DNA from: Stentor coeruleus
Taxonomy: Eukaryota; Ciliophora; Heterotrichea; Heterotrichida; Stentoridae
Assembly: GCA_001970955.1 (NCBI GenBank)
Contig: MPUH01000034.1
Span: 1 to 64,000, forward strand
Length of the DNA stretch: 64,000 bases
Direction: 5' to 3'
Position numbers and translations under genes: made by a program. The notes beneath the pieces are model-generated. The model worked only from the letters and a program-made list of their open reading frames with translations, was not told where the DNA came from and did no database searches. Shown piece by piece: positions 8,137-17,266 of this stretch (position 1 is its first letter; each line of letters begins with the position of its first letter).

Positions 8137-9876
8137 ATGGAATCATATCAAAATCTCAATTACTTAAAATACGTGATAATTGGCAGTAGCGGTACAGGTA
8201 AAACAACTTTCCTATTAAAATTGACCAACAAGACCTTCAACCCTTATTATTCAGAAACTTTCGATTTATGTTACAAAATAAACACAATAACTCTTGACGA
8301 TACTATTTTTGATATACAAATACCTGATTCAGATACGCAAAACAAAACCATCCCGATTCTAGCTTCATTTTTCAAAGGATCCCATTGTATTTTTATAATA
8401 TATAATCCATCAGATATAGCATCATTTGAAAAATTAACTGAATGGATTTGCTTTACTAAACATCATGCACCTACAAATACAAAAATTGTTATAGTTGAAA
8501 ATAGATTTGAAGATGAAAATATATTTATAAGCAAAGGTGAAATATATGAAATTATTAGATCATTTGAGTTACAATTTGTAAGTATTAATGCAAAAACAGG
8601 TGATAATGTCAGGAAAATATTTTATGACTCATTATGTTGTATTACAAGAAAAAATATCGCATGGATAGATCCAGAATCAACTAACCCACTTTGTTTAGAA
8701 TCTGATATACTAAAATCTCAAGACCAATTATGTAAAAGTTTTCAAGTTGAAGATTATGATTTGTTTTTTAAATGTATTGTTATCGGGGACTCTTTTATTG
8801 GGAAAAGTTCAATAATAAAGCATTTATGTGATAATATTTTTCCAAATGAGTATTTTCCAACTTTTGAATCAAACTTTTATATCAAAAAAATCAAAATAAA
8901 TAATTTAACAGTCAAATTACAAATGTATGATACTTCTGGACATGAACGTTTTCAAACATTAGCATTGCCTATTTTTAAAGAACCAGACTGTATAATTATT
9001 GTTTATAGTTCATGCAATCGTAAGAGTTTTGATAATATTATTAACTGGCTTGAAAATATTGATAAATACTCTTCGAAAAACTGCCAAGTCATTCTGTTAG
9101 AAAATGAGTTTGATATGTGCTTAAGGCAAGTACAAGAAAATGAAGGACAAAGACTTGCGAAAAAATTTAGTATACCTCTTTTTAGACTAAACGCAAAAAA
9201 TAGTAGTCAAATACAATCATCATTTACAAGAATATCTGAAATACTTATAAATTCATCTAATTATAAAAAACCATCATATATAGATATTATCAAAAAAAGT
9301 TCAGCAAATAACAAAAGCAAAAATAAAAAGTCGAAAAATGAAAGCAAACCAAGAATAATTCCGAATATTAAATTCCATGTATTTTTACTTTTAGGGGATT
9401 CAGGTACTGGTAAAAGTGCACTTAGTTTAAGGTTTTGTGAAAATATTTTTAATCAATCTTATATTCCTACTATAAGCATTGATTCAAAGATAATAAATAA
9501 AAATATTCAAGGATATACTATAAAAATAAAAATCAGGGATACTTCAGGAAGAGAGTTTTTCACGAATTATATAAGTGCTTATTGTCAGTCATCAAATTGT
9601 ATTATGATTATTTATGATACTTCAAAAAGAGAAACATTTACTAATTTAAGGTATTGGATTAAAGGAGTTGAAGGAGTTTCTAGGAATAATTACTTTTTAT
9701 GTTTGGTGGAGAATGAAAATAGTGATAAACCTAGACAGGTTGAAATTTATGAGGGAGAAGATTTTGCTAGAAGGTATAATATGATTTTTTTCAGAGTAAA
9801 TGTTAAGGAAAATGAAGGGGTAAATGAAGCACTTGAAGAATGTGTGTTGAAAATATCCAGAAATTTTAATAATTAG
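8137..9876 (+). CDS. Protein with three tandem Rab-like GTPase domains (second, more diverged copy)
   Basis: A 579-residue paralogue of the preceding gene with the same architecture. P-loops start at Gly16 (GSSGTGKT), Gly217 (GDSFIGKS) and Gly420 (GDSGTGKS). The third P-loop lies at the same residue number as in its neighbour. Domain 1 has lost the switch II DxxG glycine: DSDTQ at 64-68 replaces DSAGQ, and its switch I is also changed. Domain 2 reads YDTSGHE and domain 3 RDTSGRE, so the catalytic Gln is replaced in both. G4 is altered throughout (VENRFED, LENEFDM, VENENSDK). No C-terminal cysteine is present. The frame is nonetheless fully open, so the protein is probably made, possibly as a nucleotide-binding scaffold rather than an active GTPase. 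It follows the first copy by 269 bp on the same strand. Confidence 0.92.
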   Translation: MESYQNLNYLKYVIIGSSGTGKTTFLLKLTNKTFNPYYSETFDLCYKINTITLDDTIFDIQIPDSDTQNKTIPILASFFKGSHCIFIIYNPSDIASFEKLTEWICFTKHHAPTNTKIVIVENRFEDENIFISKGEIYEIIRSFELQFVSINAKTGDNVRKIFYDSLCCITRKNIAWIDPESTNPLCLESDILKSQDQLCKSFQVEDYDLFFKCIVIGDSFIGKSSIIKHLCDNIFPNEYFPTFESNFYIKKIKINNLTVKLQMYDTSGHERFQTLALPIFKEPDCIIIVYSSCNRKSFDNIINWLENIDKYSSKNCQVILLENEFDMCLRQVQENEGQRLAKKFSIPLFRLNAKNSSQIQSSFTRISEILINSSNYKKPSYIDIIKKSSANNKSKNKKSKNESKPRIIPNIKFHVFLLLGDSGTGKSALSLRFCENIFNQSYIPTISIDSKIINKNIQGYTIKIKIRDTSGREFFTNYISAYCQSSNCIMIIYDTSKRETFTNLRYWIKGVEGVSRNNYFLCLVENENSDKPRQVEIYEGEDFARRYNMIFFRVNVKENEGVNEALEECVLKISRNFNN

Positions 9877-9917
9877 AGTGTTAGTTATAATGAATTTTTT
9901 TAATATTTTATCTTTGA

Positions 9918-10253
9918 AAAGCTGTATATTTATTTGCTTTTCGTACAACAAAGACTGTAGCTAATAGGAAAATCTCAGATGATTGCATTGAATTGAAATT
10001 ACCAATTCAGAAAAAAAATAATCAATACCAAACTATAGAACAGGGTGAAAAGAAGACATCATGTGTTACCTTAGTTCCAGTTTACAATCCAGGACCAAAA
10101 CCTTCATATCTTTTACTAAGATTTTTAAATGCAAAAACTTTGCCGAAAGTTTCAAAGATTTCTTCTATAAAAAGTAAACTCCGTAAAAGTATACATTCGT
10201 ATGCAGGGCTTAAAGTAGATACAACTAAATTTAGAGTGATAAAAAATTTATAA
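9918..10253 (+). pseudogene. Open frame without an ATG; gene remnant or unresolved 5' exon
   Basis: An open stretch of 111 codons follows a stop at 9915 and contains no Met codon at all. The composition is protein-like and basic, with VTLVPVYNPGPKPSYLLLRF in the middle and a Lys/Ser-rich end. An upstream ATG at 9890 is in another frame and no 15- or 16-nt GT...AG intron joins the two. A 22-nt GT...AG segment (9957-9978) would restore the frame, but that length is atypical here. It could be a small gene with an unseen first exon, or a decayed gene. I recognise no family. Confidence 0.3.
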
Positions 10254-10854
10254 TTTTTACAAATACTTGCATTATATATTTGAGTTATTGGATTGATAAA
10301 ATTCGTTTAAGATGTATTGGATTAATACTGAAGGACGAGTGATATTAATAAATTATCTTATGGATCTATAATGGGAATATATGAGAGAAAAAAAGTGCAT
10401 AATTAAATATAATAATTACGATACCGAATTATATTTAATAATTTTTTTACTTGATTATTTTCATCTAAATATTCAGAAATGCTAACTCAAACAATAAGCC
10501 TAATTATATAAATATTAATTATCTGTTGTCTGCATATATTAAAAAAATATTTTCTTTTCTTTCTACACAAAGTTTCAAAACAATTCAATAGGATAAAATG
10601 ATTAAATCCTCTATGTTCTGCATATATTAAAAAAATATTTTCTTTTCTTTCTACACAAAGTTTCAAAACAATTCAATAGGATAAAATGATTAAATCCTCT
10701 ATGCTTCACATTATATTTTCATATCTTATATTTACTAAGATCTAATATTTACTTTAATTATTATGATTTCCTAGTATTTGTATATTATGATATAAATAAG
10801 ATTATTATTAAAACAAATGCTATATGTACTAATGCTTATTTAACTTAAAAATTA
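10254..10854. other. Intergenic region with an AT inverted repeat and a direct duplication
   Basis: No gene is supported. Around 10404-10440 the sequences TTAAATATAAT and ATTATATTTAA form an inverted repeat able to fold as an AT hairpin. The central part is a direct duplication, listed separately. The region is the 3' flank of the MFS transporter gene on the minus strand. Confidence 0.5.
10529..10703. repeat. Direct duplication of 87 bp without an N
   Basis: Positions 10529-10615 and 10617-10703 carry the same 87-base sequence, beginning TCTGCATATATT and ending CCTCTATG, with a period of 88. The copies look identical by eye. It may be a recent tandem duplication, or a contig-overlap artefact like those seen at the N positions but closed without an N. 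Confidence 0.85.
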
Positions 10855-12384
10855 CTAAGACTGATTTTCATCTATTGAATTACTTTCAGGATTTTCTTCA
10901 ATATATTCATCAGGCTTTTCATTATTTTCATTTTCTAGCATTTGTCTATCAGTGGGAGATTCATCATTTTTATAATTTCCAATATCTTTTCCAACATTTA
11001 AACTTTTAAGCACATCCGCTTTAAGCTTACCTTTCGTTTCCACCATATCAAAAACAGAATAAAGTGCTCCTAATGCATTAATCACAGCAAATATATACAA
11101 GAGCACAGAAATATCCCATATTTCCACTAAAATCGGAAATAATAACGTTATAACAATTGTAAGTATCCAAGAATACATACTGACTACAACAAGGATTTGA
11201 GGATTTAATATCTCAGCTAAATACATCCAAGTTACGCTATTTGCAGTACTTCCAAATACGAGTACAAATAATAAAATCAAGATTACTGGCCATATAACGC
11301 CTACATTATGGCTTGATGTTACACCTGCTCCTACCATTAATGCAGACATAAGCAAATCACCTCCTACAAATATAGTTTTTCTTCCAAAATACTTTGCCAC
11401 TGGGATAAATAAAAAATTCGCTATAAGAAGGATTAATCCTACTACGACTGTTAAAACTCGAGATATAAAAATTCCACCTCCAAGTTTGCTGAAGACTGAA
11501 GTGGAATAAAATAACATAGTAAAAATTCCTGAGAACTGGAAAAAGAACACCCTAATAAACCCAATCCTAATCATCTTTGCAAACTTCCTATCACAGAAAA
11601 TATTAATCACATTAGCCTTTTTCTCTCCCGATGTAGCATTAGCTTGATCCGCTTTAATTCTTATCCTTCCACTTTCCATCCCTTCTTCAGTATAACTTTC
11701 TCTCAAAGCTCTTTCTGCCATATCAATCATCCCTTTTTCCATATAATATTGTGGTGAATCATATCTTACAAGCCAAATTGTGCTTGCAAGCATATACCCA
11801 GCAATTGCAGCAGGGAATATAAACATAAACATCCACCAATAATTAAAGTCACTTCCTGAACTAACAGGTAATGGTAATCCAAAAACATAAGCAAAAATGA
11901 CCCCAGAACTTGACATAATCGCAATATAAGCACCAACTTTTCCTATTATAGCTTCTGGTGTTATTTCATTAGCATAGATTGGGGGTAATACTCCATAAAT
12001 TCCTGATGAAATTCCTGTTAGCATTCGGCCAATACCAAACATAACTGTAAATGGGCAAAGAAGGATTGCTGTACCTAAAATATAAAGCCATCCTGCAGCT
12101 ATGTAGGTTTTTCGACGGCCAAAGCGAGAAATCGAAGGACCAGTTATCAGACAGCCAATTGATATACCGGCTGGAATTATGGTACTGAATAAGTTAAAAT
12201 ATGCTAACTCATTCGATCCCCAGTCTAGGGTCCACGAAATATTCAGTGCACATGTATTGAACACTGCTATTGTGTAACCTAGAAGGAAAAGTCCGAGATA
12301 TATGTGCAGTGCACGCATCCAGACTTTCCTAACTTCGATCTCCCTTGAGATATCCATTAAGCTATTTATAATAGAACAGATCAT
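10855..12384 (-). CDS. Major facilitator superfamily transporter, sugar-porter type
   Basis: A 509-residue polytopic membrane protein with about 12 predicted helices in two halves. The loop 2-3 signature is SRFGRRKT near residues 85-92. The equivalent second-half motif is VAKYFGRKTI, and the last helix ends in VETKGK, a variant of the sugar-porter PETKG motif. A hydrophilic loop of about 65 residues separates the halves, and the C-terminal tail is acidic and Asn-rich. Sugar porters move hexoses, polyols or related solutes by facilitated diffusion or proton symport. The substrate cannot be told from sequence. Translation may start at the second Met (12357, MDISREIEVRKV) because the first nine residues are hydrophobic and poorly family-like. 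No intron is needed. Confidence 0.88.
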   Translation of the reverse strand: MICSIINSLMDISREIEVRKVWMRALHIYLGLFLLGYTIAVFNTCALNISWTLDWGSNELAYFNLFSTIIPAGISIGCLITGPSISRFGRRKTYIAAGWLYILGTAILLCPFTVMFGIGRMLTGISSGIYGVLPPIYANEITPEAIIGKVGAYIAIMSSSGVIFAYVFGLPLPVSSGSDFNYWWMFMFIFPAAIAGYMLASTIWLVRYDSPQYYMEKGMIDMAERALRESYTEEGMESGRIRIKADQANATSGEKKANVINIFCDRKFAKMIRIGFIRVFFFQFSGIFTMLFYSTSVFSKLGGGIFISRVLTVVVGLILLIANFLFIPVAKYFGRKTIFVGGDLLMSALMVGAGVTSSHNVGVIWPVILILLFVLVFGSTANSVTWMYLAEILNPQILVVVSMYSWILTIVITLLFPILVEIWDISVLLYIFAVINALGALYSVFDMVETKGKLKADVLKSLNVGKDIGNYKNDESPTDRQMLENENNEKPDEYIEENPESNSIDENQS

Positions 12385-13379
12385 CCATTATTTAATTTGA
12401 ATGAAATAAGACTTATGGCAATAATCTGATTTTATTTAAAGCTTGTGTGTAGAATCAGATGAGGATGGACATGCGAATTTGCTCTAGGATTAACATAGAA
12501 TCATTAAATTTTCAGGATTTGAAATTTACTTAATGCAAAACAGTATTGGCTAAAAACTTATGGTTATTTATCATTATTGCTTTTTACTATTAAATCTAAA
12601 TAAAATCCCTTTAGTTTAGGTGAAATTTATTTATTCCCTTTTGCTAATCACTTTGACTCTTTTTATAAATTTTTTTATCCAACACCCCTCGAAAATTGCT
12701 TAACTAAACTATGCATAATAATTTTTAAACACATAAAGGAGTCCTTGATCACTTATATTTCAAATAAACATTCATTAAAATTATTTTTATTCTCAAAAAT
12801 TTTTTTTGTGTAAATTGGTTTCTAATGTGATGAATTAAAGGTCGTACAAATGATCCTGAGTTGAAGACTTAAAAGAATGTTAATTATATATATTTTGGGA
12901 CATATAGATGAAATTTATAATTACATTATGATTTTAATGAAACTTTTCTGTATTTAGGTATCAAATTATAAATAATGATATTTATATCGCAGTTTAACTC
13001 TTAATTCTGTTATGTAATATCATGCTAGTTTTTTTAATTAGGCATATGTACTTTAGTATTTTTTTGTTTTTTGTTTTAAAAATTCGTATATATGACATAA
13101 CTATGAAACTTTCCGATGCATTTTATATATGGGTACTATTTGAATATAATGCAATATTTATTCCAGTATAATTGCATAACCACACAATATTCAAATAAAT
13201 AAAGCATACATTTAATCTCCCTATAAATTCATAAAACCAACCATTTTATAATATAATAAATTCCTCATACATACACTACTAAAGATTTATCATTTATTTG
13301 ATTCGCAAGTCCATAAAAATAGTCCCTCATAAAAACATGCAATATTCCCACTCTCATCATCTAAAACTAATAAACAAAA
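12385..13379. other. Long divergent intergenic region
   Basis: At 995 bp this is one of the longest gaps, between the MFS gene (-) and BTAF1 (+). I find only short ORFs on either strand and no RNA-gene signature. The last ~200 bases before BTAF1 turn C/A-rich on the + strand, as before other + genes in this window. Confidence 0.5.
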
Positions 13380-16300
13380 ATGGAAGCACGAGTTGTAAAG
13401 CTTATAGAATGCATCGAGGCGAACAAATCTCGAGAACTTAGTCAAATCGCTGCTTTCCAATTAGGTCAACTAGCAAGAGAACACCCAGAAGGTCTTCTAG
13501 AAAGGTTATCCAAACTTTTTTTCAACAAAAATGACGAAATACAACTATCAGCGGCATTAGCATTTTCAGAAGTCATAGCAAACATATCATTCGAATGTAC
13601 TCCAAGTGAAAACAATCTAAAAATTTCAGACTTAATTTCCACACCTTCATCTCCTGTAAAAAAGCCTAAAGTATCAGAAGGTCCTTCCACAAGCATCTTA
13701 CATTCTTTTAGATCTTTGATTATTGATGGGACTTGGGAAGAACAGTATGGTTCATGTCTTGCTTTTAAAGTTTTATTGAAAAATAGAAAACTATGCAAAG
13801 AATGTGAAGAAGATACTATATGTAGAGTTATCATCGCTATTAGTCAAGATCAATCAGGCGATTTTTCAAGTGATTTGCCCGAATTTCCTTTAAGAAAAAT
13901 TGGTGCTGAGACGATATCTTTAGCATCTGGGACATTATCTCAACATCTTGAAGATGCAATATTAGAATACTTTTTCACTAATCCTTTAGCTGTTTTGTTG
14001 TGTTTAAGGAAAGGAAAATTTTATACAAAAAAAAGCTATGAAGCAGTACTTAAAGTGTTGGACTTTGATAATAAAGAAGATTGTATTACTGAAGCGTGCC
14101 ATTATTTATCGAAATTTCCTTTGAAAGATATGATTCACGATAACGAGCAGAGGTTTGATGAGTTGGTCCAAAAGCTAATAAAAATCATTAACACTTCAGA
14201 TTCTTTATCAGCTTTTATCAAATATGCAATAAAAGTCTTAGACTTCCTTTTTAACTACAACTACAGACTTCCTAATCAAAGTGAAAAAATATACTCATTC
14301 TTCATTCACAACCTAACCGAAGTTCGTCTTTCTGCATTTTCTGCATTTTCCGGCTTAGTGACTAAAAACTGTGTAGACACCTCAAAAGTATTCCTCCTAG
14401 CAATCCAAACTTTGCTTCTTGAAACAAATCCATTCATACTAAAAAAAGCTAAAATCCTCGCTAGGACCATAATCAGAAACCATGATATGCGCAATTTAAT
14501 CAAAACTTATATCCCAAAATGGACTAATTTCCTCTTAGACCGTGACCCAAAAGTTTTCAATTTCTTTATCATCCCTGAAAATACTGGTTCTGCTGAAGAA
14601 GTCTACAGCTTTGCTGACAACAACACCGATGAAGACATAAAATCAAGTATTTACATGGAAAAAAAGCATCTTGAAAGAATCTGGAGAATAGGAAAACTCG
14701 TATATGAAGCATCAAAAGTATATCGTGAAAATACAATGATTATCGATGCAAAATTAAAAATTTTTGGTATTTTATCATATTCTTCAAACGACGCAACTGA
14801 GTTATACAAAATTATCAACATGGAAAGCGAAGGGAAACTTGAAAATTTCCGAATCAAAGCTGTGGCTGTATATAAACTAGTAAAGCTTATCTGTGAATAC
14901 AATATCAGCTTTCCAGAAAAAATATCCTCAATCCTTCAATCAATAGTCACAGCTTATAAATATGAAACCTATAGTTTTTTAAAGAAAAAAATAGCTAAAA
15001 CTGCAGCTTTGCTAACTTTTCAGTTGAAGTCAAGGAATTGCAATAAAAATTTCGTCAAGAATTTATTAGAAAGTTCCCCACAACAGATAATTTTTTATTT
15101 ACAAAGTGTACACAAAGATGAAACTTCTAAACTATTTTTAATATATCAAGAATGGTCTAAACCAGAAAATCTATTGATAATCTCAGATTATATACACCCA
15201 AGTCTTTATTATTTTTTCTTAAGCCACATACATTTGATTTTAGATTTACTGCCAAATGAATTTATAACAAAATCCTTGATTAAAATATTTTCACAAATCC
15301 CAAATAGTATTCCTATACTTATAGACTATATGATAAGATTCTTAAGTTTATTCCCTTTACCTTTTGTAGACCCTTTGATTATATTAAAAGAATTATTAAA
15401 AAAACAAATAGTCACATTTATCCCATATGCAGCTTGTATAATCCTACCTTTATTATCTCATTTAAATACGACAAATGGTTGTGAAGTTGCTGAGGTTTTT
15501 AGTGAAATTTTATATGCGGTTATGCTTGATTCATCAGAAAGTTCATTACCTGAACATCTTTTAGAACATAGAAGAATGGGTATGGAATTTTTGGCTAATT
15601 TAAGAGGAGTTTATCATTTGCCGAAATATATGCCAAGAGTTGTTTTACATAATTTGGATTTGAGGGATTATCAAAAGGAAGGTATTGCGTGGATGAGATT
15701 TTTAGCTAAGTTTAGACTTGGGGGGATGCTTTGTGATGAGATGGGTTTAGGGAAGACGATACAGAGTTTGTGTGTTATTGCTGAAGCTCATTTAGATTAC
15801 CCTGATGCGATTTCTTTGATTATATGCCCGGCTTCTATTGTTGGCCATTGGGTGAAAGAGGCTAGAAATTATTTACATTTAGAAGTTTTGGAACTTGGGC
15901 ATTTATTACAAGGTAAAAAACCTGACGGTAATGCATTGATGGCATCAAAAAATTATATAGGCTCATATCCTTGTAAAGGTTTAGTTGTAGTTTCTTATTC
16001 CTCTCTGTTACGCAATTTAAGCATCCTTGAAAACTACGAGTTTCTCTATATGGTCCTAGATGAAGGTCATCTTCTAAGCAACCCCAACACAAAATCTTTT
16101 AAAGCTGTGAAAAAACTAAAATCTCAATACCGACTAATCCTCACAGGCACACCAATCCAAAACAAAATCCTCGAACTTTGGCCTTTTTTCGACTTTTTAA
16201 TGCCAGGGTTTCTCGGCACCCAAACTGACTTTTCAACAACTTACCAAAAATACCTCAAACCAAAAAAATCTGAAAGGACAGTAAAATTCAAAGATGAGTA

Positions 16301-17108
16301 TCTCGCTTTACAAAAACTAAATACACTGCACAAGAAAATCCTCCCTTTCGTTCTCCGACGCCTCAAAAAAGACATCCTCCATGATTTGCCAGACAAAATT
16401 ATCCAAGACTATTATGTAGACATGAACTCCATTCAAAAAGAACTCTTTCGTAAATTCTCAGAAGAAGAGAAAAAATCCCAGCTTGAAGAGCCGAATTTCT
16501 TAAAAAAACTGTTTAATCATCCACAACTTATAGACGAAACTTTAATCAATAGTGAAAGTCCTAAAATTGATGCATTAAAAGAACTTCTTACTGATTGCGA
16601 AATATGTGAGGAATCAGGCTCAGCACATAAGGCTTTGATATTTTCCCAGATGACAAAAATGCTGAATATTATCGAAAAAGAATTACTTAGTGTGCATTTC
16701 CCATTGACTAAATATTTAAGACTTGATGGGAAAACTCCTCAAAGTAAAAGATTTGAAATATGTGAGGATTTTAATAAAGACCCACAATATAGACTTATGC
16801 TTATGACAACAAAATCAGGAGGTTTAGGGCTTAATTTACAAGCTGCAGATGTGGTTATTTTTATAGATCATTCTTGGAACCCAATTGAAGATCTTCAAGC
16901 TATGGATAGAACTCATAGAATTGGGCAGAAGAATATTGTTAATGTTTATAGGCTTATTACTAGAGAAACACTTGAAGAAGAAATACTTGGACTTCAAGCT
17001 TTTAAGACGAGAATAGCAGAGACTTTGGTTGATGTGGATAATACTTCAATGCAATCTGTTGACCCTGCAGCTTTGCTTGCGAGTGTTAGTGAAAGCAGAC
17101 CAACTTGA
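13380..17108 (+). CDS. BTAF1: BTAF1/MOT1, Snf2-family ATPase that removes TBP from DNA
   Basis: A 1242-residue protein with an N-terminal helical HEAT-type region (about 1-740) and a C-terminal Snf2 ATPase. Motif I is DEMGLGKT at 786-793. The Walker B motif is DEGH at 894-897, the variant typical of Mot1, followed by TGTPIQNKILELWPFFDFLMPGFLG. The Mot1-like segment KKILPFVLRRLKKDILHDLP comes next, then the helicase C lobe with motif VI DRTHRIGQ at 1176-1183. The end (LGLQAFKTRIAETLV) also follows Mot1. The enzyme uses ATP to strip TATA-binding protein from promoters. At 1242 residues it is much shorter than yeast or human forms (about 1850), and the HEAT region accounts for the loss. No intron is apparent. 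Confidence 0.94.
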   Translation: MEARVVKLIECIEANKSRELSQIAAFQLGQLAREHPEGLLERLSKLFFNKNDEIQLSAALAFSEVIANISFECTPSENNLKISDLISTPSSPVKKPKVSEGPSTSILHSFRSLIIDGTWEEQYGSCLAFKVLLKNRKLCKECEEDTICRVIIAISQDQSGDFSSDLPEFPLRKIGAETISLASGTLSQHLEDAILEYFFTNPLAVLLCLRKGKFYTKKSYEAVLKVLDFDNKEDCITEACHYLSKFPLKDMIHDNEQRFDELVQKLIKIINTSDSLSAFIKYAIKVLDFLFNYNYRLPNQSEKIYSFFIHNLTEVRLSAFSAFSGLVTKNCVDTSKVFLLAIQTLLLETNPFILKKAKILARTIIRNHDMRNLIKTYIPKWTNFLLDRDPKVFNFFIIPENTGSAEEVYSFADNNTDEDIKSSIYMEKKHLERIWRIGKLVYEASKVYRENTMIIDAKLKIFGILSYSSNDATELYKIINMESEGKLENFRIKAVAVYKLVKLICEYNISFPEKISSILQSIVTAYKYETYSFLKKKIAKTAALLTFQLKSRNCNKNFVKNLLESSPQQIIFYLQSVHKDETSKLFLIYQEWSKPENLLIISDYIHPSLYYFFLSHIHLILDLLPNEFITKSLIKIFSQIPNSIPILIDYMIRFLSLFPLPFVDPLIILKELLKKQIVTFIPYAACIILPLLSHLNTTNGCEVAEVFSEILYAVMLDSSESSLPEHLLEHRRMGMEFLANLRGVYHLPKYMPRVVLHNLDLRDYQKEGIAWMRFLAKFRLGGMLCDEMGLGKTIQSLCVIAEAHLDYPDAISLIICPASIVGHWVKEARNYLHLEVLELGHLLQGKKPDGNALMASKNYIGSYPCKGLVVVSYSSLLRNLSILENYEFLYMVLDEGHLLSNPNTKSFKAVKKLKSQYRLILTGTPIQNKILELWPFFDFLMPGFLGTQTDFSTTYQKYLKPKKSERTVKFKDEYLALQKLNTLHKKILPFVLRRLKKDILHDLPDKIIQDYYVDMNSIQKELFRKFSEEEKKSQLEEPNFLKKLFNHPQLIDETLINSESPKIDALKELLTDCEICEESGSAHKALIFSQMTKMLNIIEKELLSVHFPLTKYLRLDGKTPQSKRFEICEDFNKDPQYRLMLMTTKSGGLGLNLQAADVVIFIDHSWNPIEDLQAMDRTHRIGQKNIVNVYRLITRETLEEEILGLQAFKTRIAETLVDVDNTSMQSVDPAALLASVSESRPT

Positions 17109-17266
17109 TCTTAAAATAGTAGTTTTAGAATTTTAAATGATTTTTTGATAGGTTTTAATTGAGTTTTTAATGTGGAAAAAGTAAGGAAAGTACTTTTTTA
17201 TAACAAAATGTGCGTTTAATGCTTTATATGTTAAAAACTTAACTTATAGATAATTTAAGAATTTAT

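Noticed and set aside
4902-9876. Reading the Rab-like cluster as pseudogenes
   Set aside because: All three frames are fully open over 600-1750 bp in very AT-rich DNA, with Rab motifs kept, so they are most probably expressed genes.
12385-13379. Possible tRNA or snRNA gene in the long gap
   Set aside because: No B-box-like GGTTCGANTCC or other RNA-gene signature was found on either strand.
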